Source: Verrucomicrobiota bacterium (lineage in GTDB: Bacteria; Verrucomicrobiota; Verrucomicrobiia; Verrucomicrobiales; V1-33). Taken from it: a stretch of 64,000 bases of DNA. How positions within the stretch are numbered: position 1 is the stretch's first letter; each line of letters begins with the position of its first letter. Shown here piece after piece: positions 8,801-17,345 of the stretch. The position numbers and the translations under genes are program-made. Location: NCBI GenBank assembly GCA_003402705.1, contig QQNF01000002.1, forward strand, positions 102,584 through 166,583. The letters are read 5' to 3'. The notes under the pieces are model-generated. The model saw only the letters and a program-made list of their open reading frames with translations, was not told the origin of the DNA and did not search any database.

Positions 8801-10204
8801 GGGGCCTCTGCCTTCGATGTCGAAGGCGTTGGGGAAGGAAGCGCTGGAGAGGCTGAGCCATGCCTGACCGCCGATGGTGGAGACTGGGTCGGCTTTGACG
8901 GAGACCTTGCCGGTGCCGAAGGCGGAGGCGTTCTGGGCGTTGATGCGGCCGCCGTTGATGGTGGTGCCGCCGGAGTAGGTGTTGGCCTGATTGAAGGCGG
9001 AGAGGGCTCCGGGGCCGTTTTTGATGAGCGTTAGCGGGGTGGCGGCGTTGAAGTCGGCGACGGGGACGCTGATGGACTGGGTGGCCTGGACATTGAAGGA
9101 CGTGTCCCAGTCGAGCGTGAGCGTGCCTGAGGAGGAAGTGAGGGTGCCGCCGCCGGAGGCTGGCTGGAAGACGAAGGCGTTGACGGTGGTGCCGTTGACG
9201 ACGGCGATGCTGCCGGAGGCGACATTGAGGCGGTTGCCGGCGGGGATGAAGACATCGCGGTCACCGGCGTAGGAGGCGATGGTGGTGGTGCCTGGGGCGT
9301 TGAAGTTGAGGGCGGTGCCGTCGGCGTTGAGGAAGCGCGTGCCGTTCCAGTTAGGGGTGGTGAGGGTGAGGCTGCCGCGGGCGTTGTTGATGGTGCCGGT
9401 GAAGTTGGATCCGTCTCCGGAGAGAGTGAGGGTGCCACCGTCGGTGTGGACGAGCGTGCCTGCGCCGAGGATGGGGCCGGAGGCTCTGCCGGTGGTGACG
9501 CTGCCCCATGTGCGGTAGATGCCGGTCTGGCCGGCGTCGATGCGGATGGGGTAGGGGAAGTTGATGTTGAGGTTGGGGTCGATGACGCCGCCGCCGTTGA
9601 GGATGACGGTATTGGAGAGCGGGCCGAGATTGGAGTTGGCGCGGACGACGCCTGAGGTGACGGTGATATTGCCTGTGAAGGAGCTGGTGCCGGTGAGGGC
9701 GAGGAAACTGTTGCTGCCGTCGCCGGAGTCGCTGGTGCTGCCGTGGGCGGCGAGGGTGAGCGGGCCAGTGCCGGTGATGGCGGAGGTCCAGAGGAGCTGG
9801 TTGCCGGTGAGGATGCCGAGGGCGGAGGTGTTGAACTGGGAGCCGCCGGTGATGTCGATGGAGCCTCCGGCGAGGGTGACGGCACCGGCTTCCTCGAGGA
9901 GGATGGAAGGTGTGGCGATGGTGCCGGAGAGATTGACGGTTTTGGCGGTGATCCCGTCTGTGCCTGCGGAGAAGACAGCGCTTTCGCCGGCGAGCCAGCC
10001 TTGAGGCGCGACGTCGCCATCTGGGGAGGGAGACCAGTTGGAGGTGGAGTCCCATGGGCCGCCGGTGTTGCCGGAGCCGGGGGTCGGGCCATTGGTGTCC
10101 CAGAATAATGTGCCTGCGGTGGCGGCGGGGAGGTGGAGGGCGGCGGAGGCGAGGATGGTGCCGAGGAAACGGTTGGGGAGAGAGAGGAGCAGGTTTTTTT
10201 TCAT
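5861..10204 (-). CDS. Autotransporter-associated beta-strand (PATR) repeat protein
   Basis: This 1447-residue secreted protein has a signal peptide (MKKNLLLSLPNRF..., cleavage near residue 30). The mature N-terminus has the module typical of this class in Verrucomicrobia (LFWDTNGP ... GGPWDSTSNWS). The body is Gly/Ser/Thr/Asn-rich with many imperfect beta-helix repeats of the PATR type (for example LNGGRLVINNSF, SGGTTINGGRI). Near the C-terminus there is a Ca-loop-like segment (PDIDADSDGLANGLEF) followed by about 100 Ser/Thr-rich residues. No autotransporter beta-barrel is visible, so surface attachment must use another route. It is probably a cell-surface adhesin or matrix protein. The gene is on the minus strand but the plus strand is still G-rich, so its codons are unusually C-rich. 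Confidence 0.85.
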   Translation of the reverse strand: MKKNLLLSLPNRFLGTILASAALHLPAATAGTLFWDTNGPTPGSGNTGGPWDSTSNWSPSPDGDVAPQGWLAGESAVFSAGTDGITAKTVNLSGTIATPSILLEEAGAVTLAGGSIDITGGSQFNTSALGILTGNQLLWTSAITGTGPLTLAAHGSTSDSGDGSNSFLALTGTSSFTGNITVTSGVVRANSNLGPLSNTVILNGGGVIDPNLNINFPYPIRIDAGQTGIYRTWGSVTTGRASGPILGAGTLVHTDGGTLTLSGDGSNFTGTINNARGSLTLTTPNWNGTRFLNADGTALNFNAPGTTTIASYAGDRDVFIPAGNRLNVASGSIAVVNGTTVNAFVFQPASGGGTLTSSSGTLTLDWDTSFNVQATQSISVPVADFNAATPLTLIKNGPGALSAFNQANTYSGGTTINGGRINAQNASAFGTGKVSVKADPVSTIGGQAWLSLSSASFPNAFDIEGRGPTETAGNLGAIRFENNTTATGPVTVTGNARIVAYSNASGTISGPLSGSSDLEINFASNTLANGTVSLTGPKSAFTGKLIASRGTLNIPSGSVGGSLVVDDPATFSGKPSFAGNVSLGSTSGARLLFDGATTGNLHTAGNLSLIGLTTIVASNLKPGLNTILTYDGSLTGDATNLALSGNLSTARPGTGFDFSQPGKVNLNFAAAPLLWSGNQNNLWDNTALNWLNGPNPDAFYDLDIVTFGENVRPSLITNLPSTNDDLVFTARSTGDAGTAITIEYLTPPSSNSPLSVGVSGSAITVSLGIDANGLFISTAANVKTAIDSSPAASALVNATLAPGNDGSGLVAPFGPLNLTPSTTISIAAGLAVAPSSATFDFPSAVGYLLSGPGTLANTPILKKGSGTLTIGNPNDYTQSTAIVTGTTPFVVEKGNLAFSSRTALAANLPLVLGNLNSTTDPTILEVPRAAAGDQVVLTTALTLGTLPPGSTSEAIVRYTGLSNGSTATTGAPSVNGTVNLNRRDLFLENISHLTGGAGRLWNFQPAITGQGNVRVRAGTNPDGSNNGTPRIRIQSTSNAWVGDLYLVSGELQIGFTGQVIPDNALAIFSPGTRLSMGNTAETIRGLRGGEATEALPFTSDIASNTGNTSTVRLTLTDTNAANTHIYGGRLSNGSPGFFALTKTGASTQVLNGPATYTGSTLLNGGRLVINNSFTSPITVAAGATLAGNLSSTAAITATAAAARIAPGDSIGTLSAASANLTTGGILEIQVNASTPAINDKIVTSGVLNITNATLSVSVTGSAPPVIILASYGTRTGSFATTTGIPAGYSLVYDYNDGISSNNIALVAPADPYLAWLASWPSLTGPNRAPDIDADSDGLANGLEFVLGSNPTSPSSTGTITTTLTGSSFNLAFQRTEAAKSYALSVESGPSPTSWTSSIPIPTTTTAGPPVTVTDNGASPDDITVAIPILPGDSTKFARLKVNIPFTP

Positions 10205-10431
10205 GGCAGCGAAGGGTTGGCTGGAGGGTTAGCAAGAAGAGTGCCTAGCGCGGGGTTTGGCGTTAAATTTCTGAATACTACCAGGAATGTGGATTTGCCA
10301 GATACTGAATCATGTATGGCGCGCTGAGAGGTGGGTGCCCGGGTTGGGCAAGGGAATGGGGGAGGGAAATACGGGAAAGGGGGGAGGAATTCGTGGGTGG
10401 CGGGGATGGGGGAGAGGTGATACGGTGGGGG

Positions 10432-10914
10432 ATGAAGCAGCGACTGAGAGCGAGATTGAGTGTGGTGTTGATGATGGTGATGGGTGTGTCGGGATGTCGG
10501 CAGGTGATGCCTGATGATGCGGAGACCTCGCCGGTGGGGCCGTCGGTGTTGAGTGATCGGGAGGTGGCGGCGGCGTTGGGTGGGCGGGTGGATTTCGGGC
10601 GGCATGTGAAGCCTGTGCTGGAGGTGAATTGTCTGCCGTGTCATGATGGGAAGGAGATGCCGCGGTTTCTGGATTTGCGGACGCGTGCGACGGCGATGAC
10701 GGCGGGGCCGTATGGACCGCGGATCATTCCGGGGAATCCCGGGGGGAGCCTGATGATCCGGAATCTGAGTGTGATGCATGCGCCGGTGAAGGCGATGCCG
10801 CCGGTGGGGAACCGATTGACTGGGGAGGAGAAGCGGATTCTGGAGCGGTGGATTGCGCAGGGTGCGGAGTGGCCGGAGGGGGAAGCGGGGCGGTTGAGGA
10901 AGCCGAGGGGTTAG
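10432..10914 (+). CDS. Planctomycete-type cytochrome c lipoprotein
   Basis: This 160-residue protein has a lipoprotein signal ending GVSGC (acceptor Cys22) and one c-type heme motif, CLPCH (Cys67, Cys70, His71). Downstream Met-rich PVGNRLTGEEK-like sequence fits the PSCyt1 (planctomycete cytochrome C) family, as does the pattern DFGRHVKPVLEVNC. It is probably a periplasmic electron-transfer or heme-sensing lipoprotein. The start at 10432 is preceded by GAGAGGTG and gives the signal peptide. The gene converges on the cytochrome/WD40 gene; their stop codons overlap at 10911-10914. Confidence 0.8.
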   Translation: MKQRLRARLSVVLMMVMGVSGCRQVMPDDAETSPVGPSVLSDREVAAALGGRVDFGRHVKPVLEVNCLPCHDGKEMPRFLDLRTRATAMTAGPYGPRIIPGNPGGSLMIRNLSVMHAPVKAMPPVGNRLTGEEKRILERWIAQGAEWPEGEAGRLRKPRG

Positions 10915-12350
10915 GGTTTTGTGGTGGCGCGGAGGTGGACGGGCGCGTTGAAGCGGCGTTGTTTTTCGTCGTGGGACCAGATGGAGAGAGTGCCGAGGAA
11001 ATCGCTAGAGACGATGGATTTGCCGTCGTGGAGGAAGACGGCGGCGGTGGGGAGGGCGGGGAGGTCCTTCTGGGTGGCGAGTGGCTGGGCGGCGGCTTTG
11101 AAGAGACGGATGGAGCGGTCGCGGCCGGAGGTGACGAGGTTGCCGTCGGGGGCGAAGTCGACGCTGAGGACGCCTGGGGATTTGAGGAGGAAGGTTTTGC
11201 GGCCTTTGGATTCCCTTGTGCCTTCGTGAGGGGAGAAGGATTTGGCGGCCCAGCCTTCCGAGGTGTCCCAGAGGATGAGTTTGCCGTCGTCGCTGGCGCT
11301 GGCGAGGACGAGACTGTCGGGACGCCATGAGAGGGAAGTGATGCGGGCCTGGTGTTCGGCTAGGGTGAAGAGGATGGTGCCGGTGAGCGGGTCCCAGAGG
11401 TGGAGACCGCCGTTGCGGTCGCCGGTGGCGAGTTTGGAGCCATCGGGGCTGAAGGCGGCGGCGGTGACCCAGTCGGTGTGTTTGCGGATGGTGTGGCGGA
11501 GCTGGCCGTTGGCTGAGGAGAAGATGCGGACGGACTTGTCTGAGCCGCCGCAGACGATGAGGGAGAGGTCAGGGCTGAGGTCGGCGGCGAGGATGGCGTC
11601 GGAGGAATTGGAGTCGATGGTGGCGACGCGGGAACCGTTGCGGATATTGAAGAGGACGGCGTGGCCTGAGTGGGCGGCGCGGCCGCCGGCGGCGAGGAGG
11701 AGCGAGCCGTCGCGGGAGAAGCGGAGGACGTTAGGCTGCCGTTCCGGGAAGGGGAGGAAGCCAGAGAGGGAGAGCGTGGAGGTGTTGTAGATGGCGATGC
11801 CTGAGGGAGCGGAGACGGCGACGATGGGGGCGCGCGGGCTAGCGGCCAGGGCGAGGACCGGTGCGGGGGCGGAGAGGACGGCGGCGTCCGGGGGAGGCAG
11901 GAGGGATTCGGGGAGCGGGGGCGGGCCGGAATGGGAGGCTGGGGTGGGGGCGGCGGCCATGGCGAGGGCGGCGTCGCGGGGTTTGGCGGCGGGAGCGCCT
12001 TTGGATTCGGGGGCACCGGAGGCGATCCAGTTTTTGAGGAGATCGAGGGTGGCGTCTGGGAGCTTTGGTTTTTTGGGTGGCATCTCCGGTTCTTCGAGGT
12101 GGGCGGAGACGCGATAGAGGAGACTGGAGTCGGGGCTGCCGGGTTTGACGGCGGGGCCGCTGCTGCCGCCTTTGATGGTGGTGGCGTAGGACGTGAGGTC
12201 GAGGTCGGCCTTGAGTTTGTCAGGGTTGTGGCAGCCGTTGCAGTGGTCGCGGAAGACCGGGAGGATGTCGTCCTGGTATGAGGGCGGGTCGGCGGCGAGG
12301 GCTGGGGAAGCGAGGGCCGCGGCGAGGAGAGAGAGGCGACGCGCGGACAT
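10911..12350 (-). CDS. Cytochrome c (PSCyt1) plus WD40 propeller protein
   Basis: This 479-residue exported protein has a signal peptide (MSARRLSLLAAALASPALAA), a PSCyt1 domain with heme motif CNGCH (Cys37, Cys40, His41) extending to about residue 115, a low-complexity linker, and a WD40 propeller over about residues 165-470 (blade motifs FSPDGSKLATGDRNG, WDPLTG, LSWRPDSLVLASAS). This cytochrome-propeller fusion is characteristic of Planctomycetes/Verrucomicrobia. It is the last gene of the minus-strand operon that starts with DUF1501 (18674). It follows the DUF1549/DUF1553 gene by 3 bp and probably works with it in the periplasm. Biochemical function is not established for the family. Confidence 0.85.
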   Translation of the reverse strand: MSARRLSLLAAALASPALAADPPSYQDDILPVFRDHCNGCHNPDKLKADLDLTSYATTIKGGSSGPAVKPGSPDSSLLYRVSAHLEEPEMPPKKPKLPDATLDLLKNWIASGAPESKGAPAAKPRDAALAMAAAPTPASHSGPPPLPESLLPPPDAAVLSAPAPVLALAASPRAPIVAVSAPSGIAIYNTSTLSLSGFLPFPERQPNVLRFSRDGSLLLAAGGRAAHSGHAVLFNIRNGSRVATIDSNSSDAILAADLSPDLSLIVCGGSDKSVRIFSSANGQLRHTIRKHTDWVTAAAFSPDGSKLATGDRNGGLHLWDPLTGTILFTLAEHQARITSLSWRPDSLVLASASDDGKLILWDTSEGWAAKSFSPHEGTRESKGRKTFLLKSPGVLSVDFAPDGNLVTSGRDRSIRLFKAAAQPLATQKDLPALPTAAVFLHDGKSIVSSDFLGTLSIWSHDEKQRRFNAPVHLRATTKP

Positions 12351-12353
12351 GGG

Positions 12354-14828
12354 TCAGTGGTTGAAGGTGAATTCGGTGGAATTGAGGAGGGCCCAGAAGA
12401 CATCGCTGAGGAAGTTCCGGGCGGCCTTGGGGTTGGCGGGGTCGAGGGAGCGGGCGCGATCCATGAAGCGTGAGAGTTCGTAGCCGGTGGGTTCGCGGGA
12501 GAGGGCGCGGCGGAAGAGAGCGGTGATGGCTTCCTCGTTAGGCGTGCTGGTTTCGATAAGACGGTTGAGGACTGGGCTGCGGAGGAGAGCGGAGTCGGTG
12601 GTGGAGCCGTTGATGAGGTGGAGGGCCTGAGTGAGGGTGGGTTCGGTGCGGACCTCGCAGGCGCAGACGGTCTCGCGGCGGGAGGCTCCGAAGGTTTTGA
12701 GGAAGTAGTCGCGATCTGCGCCGCCGTCGAAGATGCCGGTGGCGCGGGTGCCAGCGGGTTGGCCGGAGAAGGCGGCGGGGACCTCGGTGACAGCGGCGAT
12801 GGAGTCTGCGAGGACCTCGGCCTGGAGCCTGCGGACGAAGGCGTGTGAGAAGCAGCGGTCGTCGGCGGCGTTGGCTGGGACGGTGGAGCTGGAGAGTTGA
12901 TAGGTGCGGCTGGAGGTGATGTCCTTGAGGAGGGCGCGGATATTGAAGCCGGACTGGATGAGACGGTCGCCGAGGGCGGCGAGGAGGGCTTCGTTGCTGG
13001 GCGGGTTGGAGATGCGGCCGTCGTCGACTGGTTCGATGATGCCGCGGCCGAAGCAGTGGGCCCATGCGCGGTTGGCGAGGGTGCGGGCGAAGGGTTTGTT
13101 GTCAGGGCTGGTGAGCCAGTCGGCGAGGAGGAGACGCGGGTCGCGGTTTTCGAGGGAGGGTTCGGGGCCGCCGAGGAAGCGTGGTTCGACCTTGCGGCCG
13201 TCGACCGGGTGTTCGGCGGAGTGGCGGTCGGGTTGGGCGAAGATGAAGACTTCTGTGGGGGCAGCGCCGCGTTTCTGGGAGACCCCGGAGAAGAAGGCGG
13301 AGAAGCCGTAGTAGTCGTCCATGGTCCAGCGGTCGAACGGGTGGTTGTGGCACTGGGCGCATTGGATGCGGGTGCCGAGGAAGAGCTGGGCGGTGTCTTC
13401 GGCGCGTTCCATGGGTTTGCGCGGGTTGCCGAAGGCGGTGGTGTAGAAGTTGGCGGCCGGGTTGGAGAGATTGCTGCCGTCGGCGCGGACGAGGTCGTGG
13501 ACGATTTCGTTGAACGGGCGGTTGGCGGCGATCTGGGCTTTGAGCCAGAGGTAGTATTTGTGGGCGGCGCGGCGGGGGCGGCCGGATTCGAGGTTATTGT
13601 TATTGTTGGCGCGGATCTGGAGGATTTCCGCCCATTTCATGGTCCAGAGGTCAGTGAACTCCGGGGAGTCGAGGAGACGGGAGACGAGGGCGGAGCGTTT
13701 GTCAGGATTGGGGTCTGTGGAGAAGGCGGCGAGTTCATCCGGGGAGGGCGGGAGCCCGGTGAGGTCGAGGCGGGCTCTGCGGAGGAAGGCGGCGTCGGAG
13801 GCGGGGAGGGAGGGAGGGATCTGGAGCTGGCGGAGACGTGAGAAAACGGCGTCGTCGATGAAGTTGAGCGGGGTGACGGCGTCGGGCCATGTGAAGGCGT
13901 TGGATTCGGGGAGGACGATGATTTCGGCTCCGGCGGTGAATTTGTCGAAGCGGCCGAAGACCCATGCGCCGCCGCTGGCGGAGGCGGTGACGGTGCCTTC
14001 TTTGGAGATGGAGGCGGTGCCGTCGTTATTGGATAGGAAGAGGGCGAGGGAGGTGACATCGCGGACGGAGCCGTCCGAGTAGTCGGCCATGACGATGGTG
14101 CGGTGGGAGGGCGGGGAGGAGGCGGAGGCTTTGAGTGTGAGTTGAGGCGGGAGCATGCGGATGCCGGTGACTGCGGGGGAGTCGGGAGGGTCGTCGGGGG
14201 CACCGGCGGCGATCCAATTGAAGATGGAGCGGTAGAGTGGGCTGTCCGGTTTGAAGCATTCGCCGCCGGTGTGGGTGACGGCTGCGGTGGCTTTTTCGAG
14301 GAGGAGGGATTGGGCTGGGGAGGCGAGGTCGAGACGGCGGCCGACGTATTCCTGGGTGAGACGGAAGTAGTCGCCGGCGGGGTCGTAGCCGAAGAGGGAG
14401 AGCCGGAAGCCGTCCTGGCCGCGGCCAGCGCCGTGGCAGGAACCGGAGTTGCATCCGGCGCGCATGAAGGCTGGTTCGACGTCGAGGCGGAAAGAGACTG
14501 GGCGAGGGGAAGGGGCGTTGCGGATTTCGACAGGGATAGTTAGGGATTCCGAGCCGACGGAGATGGTGAGGGAGGAAGAGCCGGGGGCGAGGGCGACGAG
14601 GGAGGTGCCGTCGATGCGAATTTCCGGGCCGGCGGAGAGAGCGGCGGAGGTGGTGACATCGGTGGCGGGGGCGTCCTTCGCGGGTGATTGCTGGACGACG
14701 ATGGATTGGCGGGCGCCGGGGCCGTCGAGGATGATTGTGTCAGGGAAGACCGAGAGGCTGGCGGCGACGGGTGCGGCGGCGGCGAGGGAGGCCATGAAGG
14801 CCAGAAGAGTTAGATGGGAAGACTTCAT
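12354..14828 (-). CDS. DUF1549/DUF1553 cytochrome-type protein with Ig-like N-terminus
   Basis: This 824-residue exported protein has a signal peptide (first about 22 residues), a BIG2-like Ig domain (about 25-105), an N-terminal cytochrome-like module with a C-x4-C-H motif (Cys126, Cys131, His132: CNSGSCH), then DUF1549 and DUF1553. A second heme motif, CAQCH, lies near residue 490 in the conserved context RIQCAQCHNHPFD. The pairing DUF1549-DUF1553 with DUF1501 partners is a hallmark of Planctomycetes/Verrucomicrobia; some relatives lie near sulfatase or polysaccharide-degradation genes, but the reaction is unknown. The start at 14828 overlaps the stop of the upstream gene by 4 nt (ATGA), supporting co-translation, and gives the signal peptide. 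Confidence 0.85.
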   Translation of the reverse strand: MKSSHLTLLAFMASLAAAAPVAASLSVFPDTIILDGPGARQSIVVQQSPAKDAPATDVTTSAALSAGPEIRIDGTSLVALAPGSSSLTISVGSESLTIPVEIRNAPSPRPVSFRLDVEPAFMRAGCNSGSCHGAGRGQDGFRLSLFGYDPAGDYFRLTQEYVGRRLDLASPAQSLLLEKATAAVTHTGGECFKPDSPLYRSIFNWIAAGAPDDPPDSPAVTGIRMLPPQLTLKASASSPPSHRTIVMADYSDGSVRDVTSLALFLSNNDGTASISKEGTVTASASGGAWVFGRFDKFTAGAEIIVLPESNAFTWPDAVTPLNFIDDAVFSRLRQLQIPPSLPASDAAFLRRARLDLTGLPPSPDELAAFSTDPNPDKRSALVSRLLDSPEFTDLWTMKWAEILQIRANNNNNLESGRPRRAAHKYYLWLKAQIAANRPFNEIVHDLVRADGSNLSNPAANFYTTAFGNPRKPMERAEDTAQLFLGTRIQCAQCHNHPFDRWTMDDYYGFSAFFSGVSQKRGAAPTEVFIFAQPDRHSAEHPVDGRKVEPRFLGGPEPSLENRDPRLLLADWLTSPDNKPFARTLANRAWAHCFGRGIIEPVDDGRISNPPSNEALLAALGDRLIQSGFNIRALLKDITSSRTYQLSSSTVPANAADDRCFSHAFVRRLQAEVLADSIAAVTEVPAAFSGQPAGTRATGIFDGGADRDYFLKTFGASRRETVCACEVRTEPTLTQALHLINGSTTDSALLRSPVLNRLIETSTPNEEAITALFRRALSREPTGYELSRFMDRARSLDPANPKAARNFLSDVFWALLNSTEFTFNH

Positions 14829-17326
14829 GGGGTGGAGGCGGCGCGTGCTGGGTCGATGCGGAGGGAGCCGTAGCCGGCGATCTGTTTGAGAGAGCGGCCG
14901 TCGAGTTGTGAGGAGAGTTCGCAGGCGAGACCGGAGAAGGAGCCGACGAGGGCGTCCGGGGCGGCGGAGATGGAGAAGGAGACGGTGCCGGAATCCGAGA
15001 TGGAGACCGGGGACGTCAGGGAGATGCCGCGGGGGAGACGGATGAGAGAGGCGGAGGTGGGGGCGGGGAGACCGCGGAGTTTTTCGATGGTGCCGGAGAG
15101 GGTTGTGGAGCGGCCTTGTTCGATGCGGGTGCGGGCGAATTTGATGCGGAGCCACGGGTCGCTGATTTCGAGCGGGAAGAAGGTGGAAGCGGCCCACATT
15201 CTGCCGGCTCCGGAGCGGTTATCGCCCTCGCGGTTGCGGGCGGTGAGGGCGACGCGGTGATGGCCTGGGGCGGCGTCGCTGCGGGCGCTGAGACGGAACG
15301 TGGTGCGGGAGACGCCTGGGTTGATGGAGAGCCCCTGCTGGCCGATGACCCCGCGGGGAGGTTGTTCGAGGAGGATGTCGATGGGCTGGTTGAAGCCGTC
15401 GAGGCGGGTGACGGAGACGTCGAGGTCGAGTTCACCGTCTCTGGCTAGGGCGGCGGGGGGAGTTGAGACCTCGATGGAGAAAGGGAGCGGGTCGGCGACG
15501 GCGAGGGAGAGGGCGGATTGGAGGAATTGGGTGAGGGCGTCGTTGCCCTGGAGGACGAGCGGGATGGACTGACGGAAGGCGGCGTCGGGCGGGGTGGGGA
15601 GACCGCGTGGGGCGGCGAGGAGCCGGATGCTAGCGGCAGAGACGGTGGCGTCGGCGTCTGCGGAGAACATGACGGGGACGCGGCGGGAGGAAGCGGGGAA
15701 GGGATCGGCGAGCATGTGGACCCCGGGAGGGAGGTTTTCGGCGCGGAGTTCCCATTCGCCCTGCGGGTCGGTGCCGGGGGCGGGGCTGGTGGTGATCATG
15801 GCGAGGAACCGGTTGCCGCGGGCGACGGAGACTGTGCTGCGGGAGGTTCGGGACTGATTGTCAGGGAAGGCGAGACTGGTGAGGAGGGCGTCGGCTGGGG
15901 CGGTGCATTCGACGCGGTAGACGAAGTCCGGGCCGCCCATGCTGCGGGAGTCGGAGATGGTGAGGATGTAGTCGCCGTCGGCGGGGGCCTTCCATGCGAG
16001 GGCGGGGTCGAGTTTTTCGCGGATGGTGCCGGAGTCGATGAGGCCGAGGAGGTCGTCGGTGGAGTCGTCGCTGCGTTCGGAGCCCTTGCTGTTGGCTGGG
16101 GCGATGGAGAGCCGGAGATCGGCGGGTGAGCCGAGGGCCTGGGAGAAGGCGCGGACATTGAGACGCAGGTTCTTTTTGGCGGAGAAGCGGAACGAGTCCG
16201 AGTCGCCTTTGGATTGGAGGATGCCGTTGACGGCGAAGGGCGGGAGAGAGGTGTCGGGGACTGGGTTGGCGGCGTCCGGGGAGTTGTTGGGCTCGGATTC
16301 GAGGACCGAGGGACCGGGGAGGACGCGGAGAAAGTTAGGGGAAGGCGTGTGAGGGTCGGCGAGCCACGGAAACGTTCCGGATTCGGCGGGAAGAGTCAGG
16401 GAGGCGCTGGCGGGGGTGCCATCGGGGAGACCGATGAGGGAGACCTCGAGTGGGGTGCCGGGATTGCCGCCGGGAGGGTAGATGGCGGTGGGGCGGCGGG
16501 CGTTAGAGAGGTGGAGCCGGTAGGGGACGCGGCGGGAGCTGTCGGGTGGGAGGGCGGCTGCGACGGTGATGGTGTAGGCGCCGTCGGCGGGGGCGGTGAA
16601 GGAGAGGAAGGGGTCAGTTAGGAGGAAGGGAGTGGGGCCGGACGAGACGAGGGGTTTGCCGTCCGGGGAGGTGATGGCGAGCGAGGCTTCGAAGCCGTCG
16701 TCGCGGTCCTGGGGGTTGAGGCGGGCGGCTTCGAGTTCAGCGGTGAAGGTAGTGCCTTTGGTCAGGGTGACGCGGAAGCAGTCGGATTCCATGCCCGAGG
16801 AGAGCAGGGCGAGCTGACCGTTGAGTGTGGTGGGGAGAGTGAACGGTTCGGCGCGGTCTGGGGAGCCGTTAGAGTCGGCCTGGGCGTCGCGGGGTTCCGC
16901 TTCCGGGGATTCGGGGAGACGGCCGACGGAGAAGAGGCGGAGGTCGGAGAGGCCGGCTGCGGTGAGGATGCGGAGCCCGTGGATGCCGTTAGGGCAATCG
17001 GGTGCGATTTCGAGTGTGGCGGAGGCGGTGGAGTTCGGTTCGGCGCGGCTGCGGCCGCGGGAGTCGGTGGGAGGGGCGGATGGGGAGATGGCGGTGCAGC
17101 GGATTTTGTCGGTGGAGACGACGAGGATGGAGCGGGGGTTGATGAGCTGCTGACCGGTGATTTCGAGGGTGACGGAGGTGCCGGCCTGAGCGCCGCGGGG
17201 CCAGAGAGAGGCGAAGCCGGGGGTGCCGGGGAAGACGGGGGCGGCGTGGAGGGAGGTTGCGAGTGAGGAAACGGTAGCGATGAGAGCGGGCAGCGCGAGA
17301 CGATGCCCATGGGAGGAGCGGGGCAT
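14825..17326 (-). CDS. PPC-domain (pre-peptidase C-terminal) periplasmic protein
   Basis: This 833-residue exported protein (signal peptide to about residue 28) is made of beta-sandwich domains. Two PPC-like segments can be seen: a first around EPFTLPTTLNGQL ... DCFRVTLTKG and a second around NSPDAANPVPDTSLPPF ... DSDSFRFSAKKNLRLNV, each with the DxFRF/DCFRV core. The N-terminus resembles IPT/TIG-like domains (AGTSVTLEITGQQL). Proteins of this type regularly sit between DUF1501 and DUF1549/DUF1553 genes. It overlaps the next gene by 4 nt and follows the DUF1501 gene by 19 bp. A structural or ligand-binding role in the same complex is likely but unproven. Confidence 0.75.
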   Translation of the reverse strand: MPRSSHGHRLALPALIATVSSLATSLHAAPVFPGTPGFASLWPRGAQAGTSVTLEITGQQLINPRSILVVSTDKIRCTAISPSAPPTDSRGRSRAEPNSTASATLEIAPDCPNGIHGLRILTAAGLSDLRLFSVGRLPESPEAEPRDAQADSNGSPDRAEPFTLPTTLNGQLALLSSGMESDCFRVTLTKGTTFTAELEAARLNPQDRDDGFEASLAITSPDGKPLVSSGPTPFLLTDPFLSFTAPADGAYTITVAAALPPDSSRRVPYRLHLSNARRPTAIYPPGGNPGTPLEVSLIGLPDGTPASASLTLPAESGTFPWLADPHTPSPNFLRVLPGPSVLESEPNNSPDAANPVPDTSLPPFAVNGILQSKGDSDSFRFSAKKNLRLNVRAFSQALGSPADLRLSIAPANSKGSERSDDSTDDLLGLIDSGTIREKLDPALAWKAPADGDYILTISDSRSMGGPDFVYRVECTAPADALLTSLAFPDNQSRTSRSTVSVARGNRFLAMITTSPAPGTDPQGEWELRAENLPPGVHMLADPFPASSRRVPVMFSADADATVSAASIRLLAAPRGLPTPPDAAFRQSIPLVLQGNDALTQFLQSALSLAVADPLPFSIEVSTPPAALARDGELDLDVSVTRLDGFNQPIDILLEQPPRGVIGQQGLSINPGVSRTTFRLSARSDAAPGHHRVALTARNREGDNRSGAGRMWAASTFFPLEISDPWLRIKFARTRIEQGRSTTLSGTIEKLRGLPAPTSASLIRLPRGISLTSPVSISDSGTVSFSISAAPDALVGSFSGLACELSSQLDGRSLKQIAGYGSLRIDPARAASTP

Positions 17327-17345
17327 GGCGATGGGTGTTAGGGTG

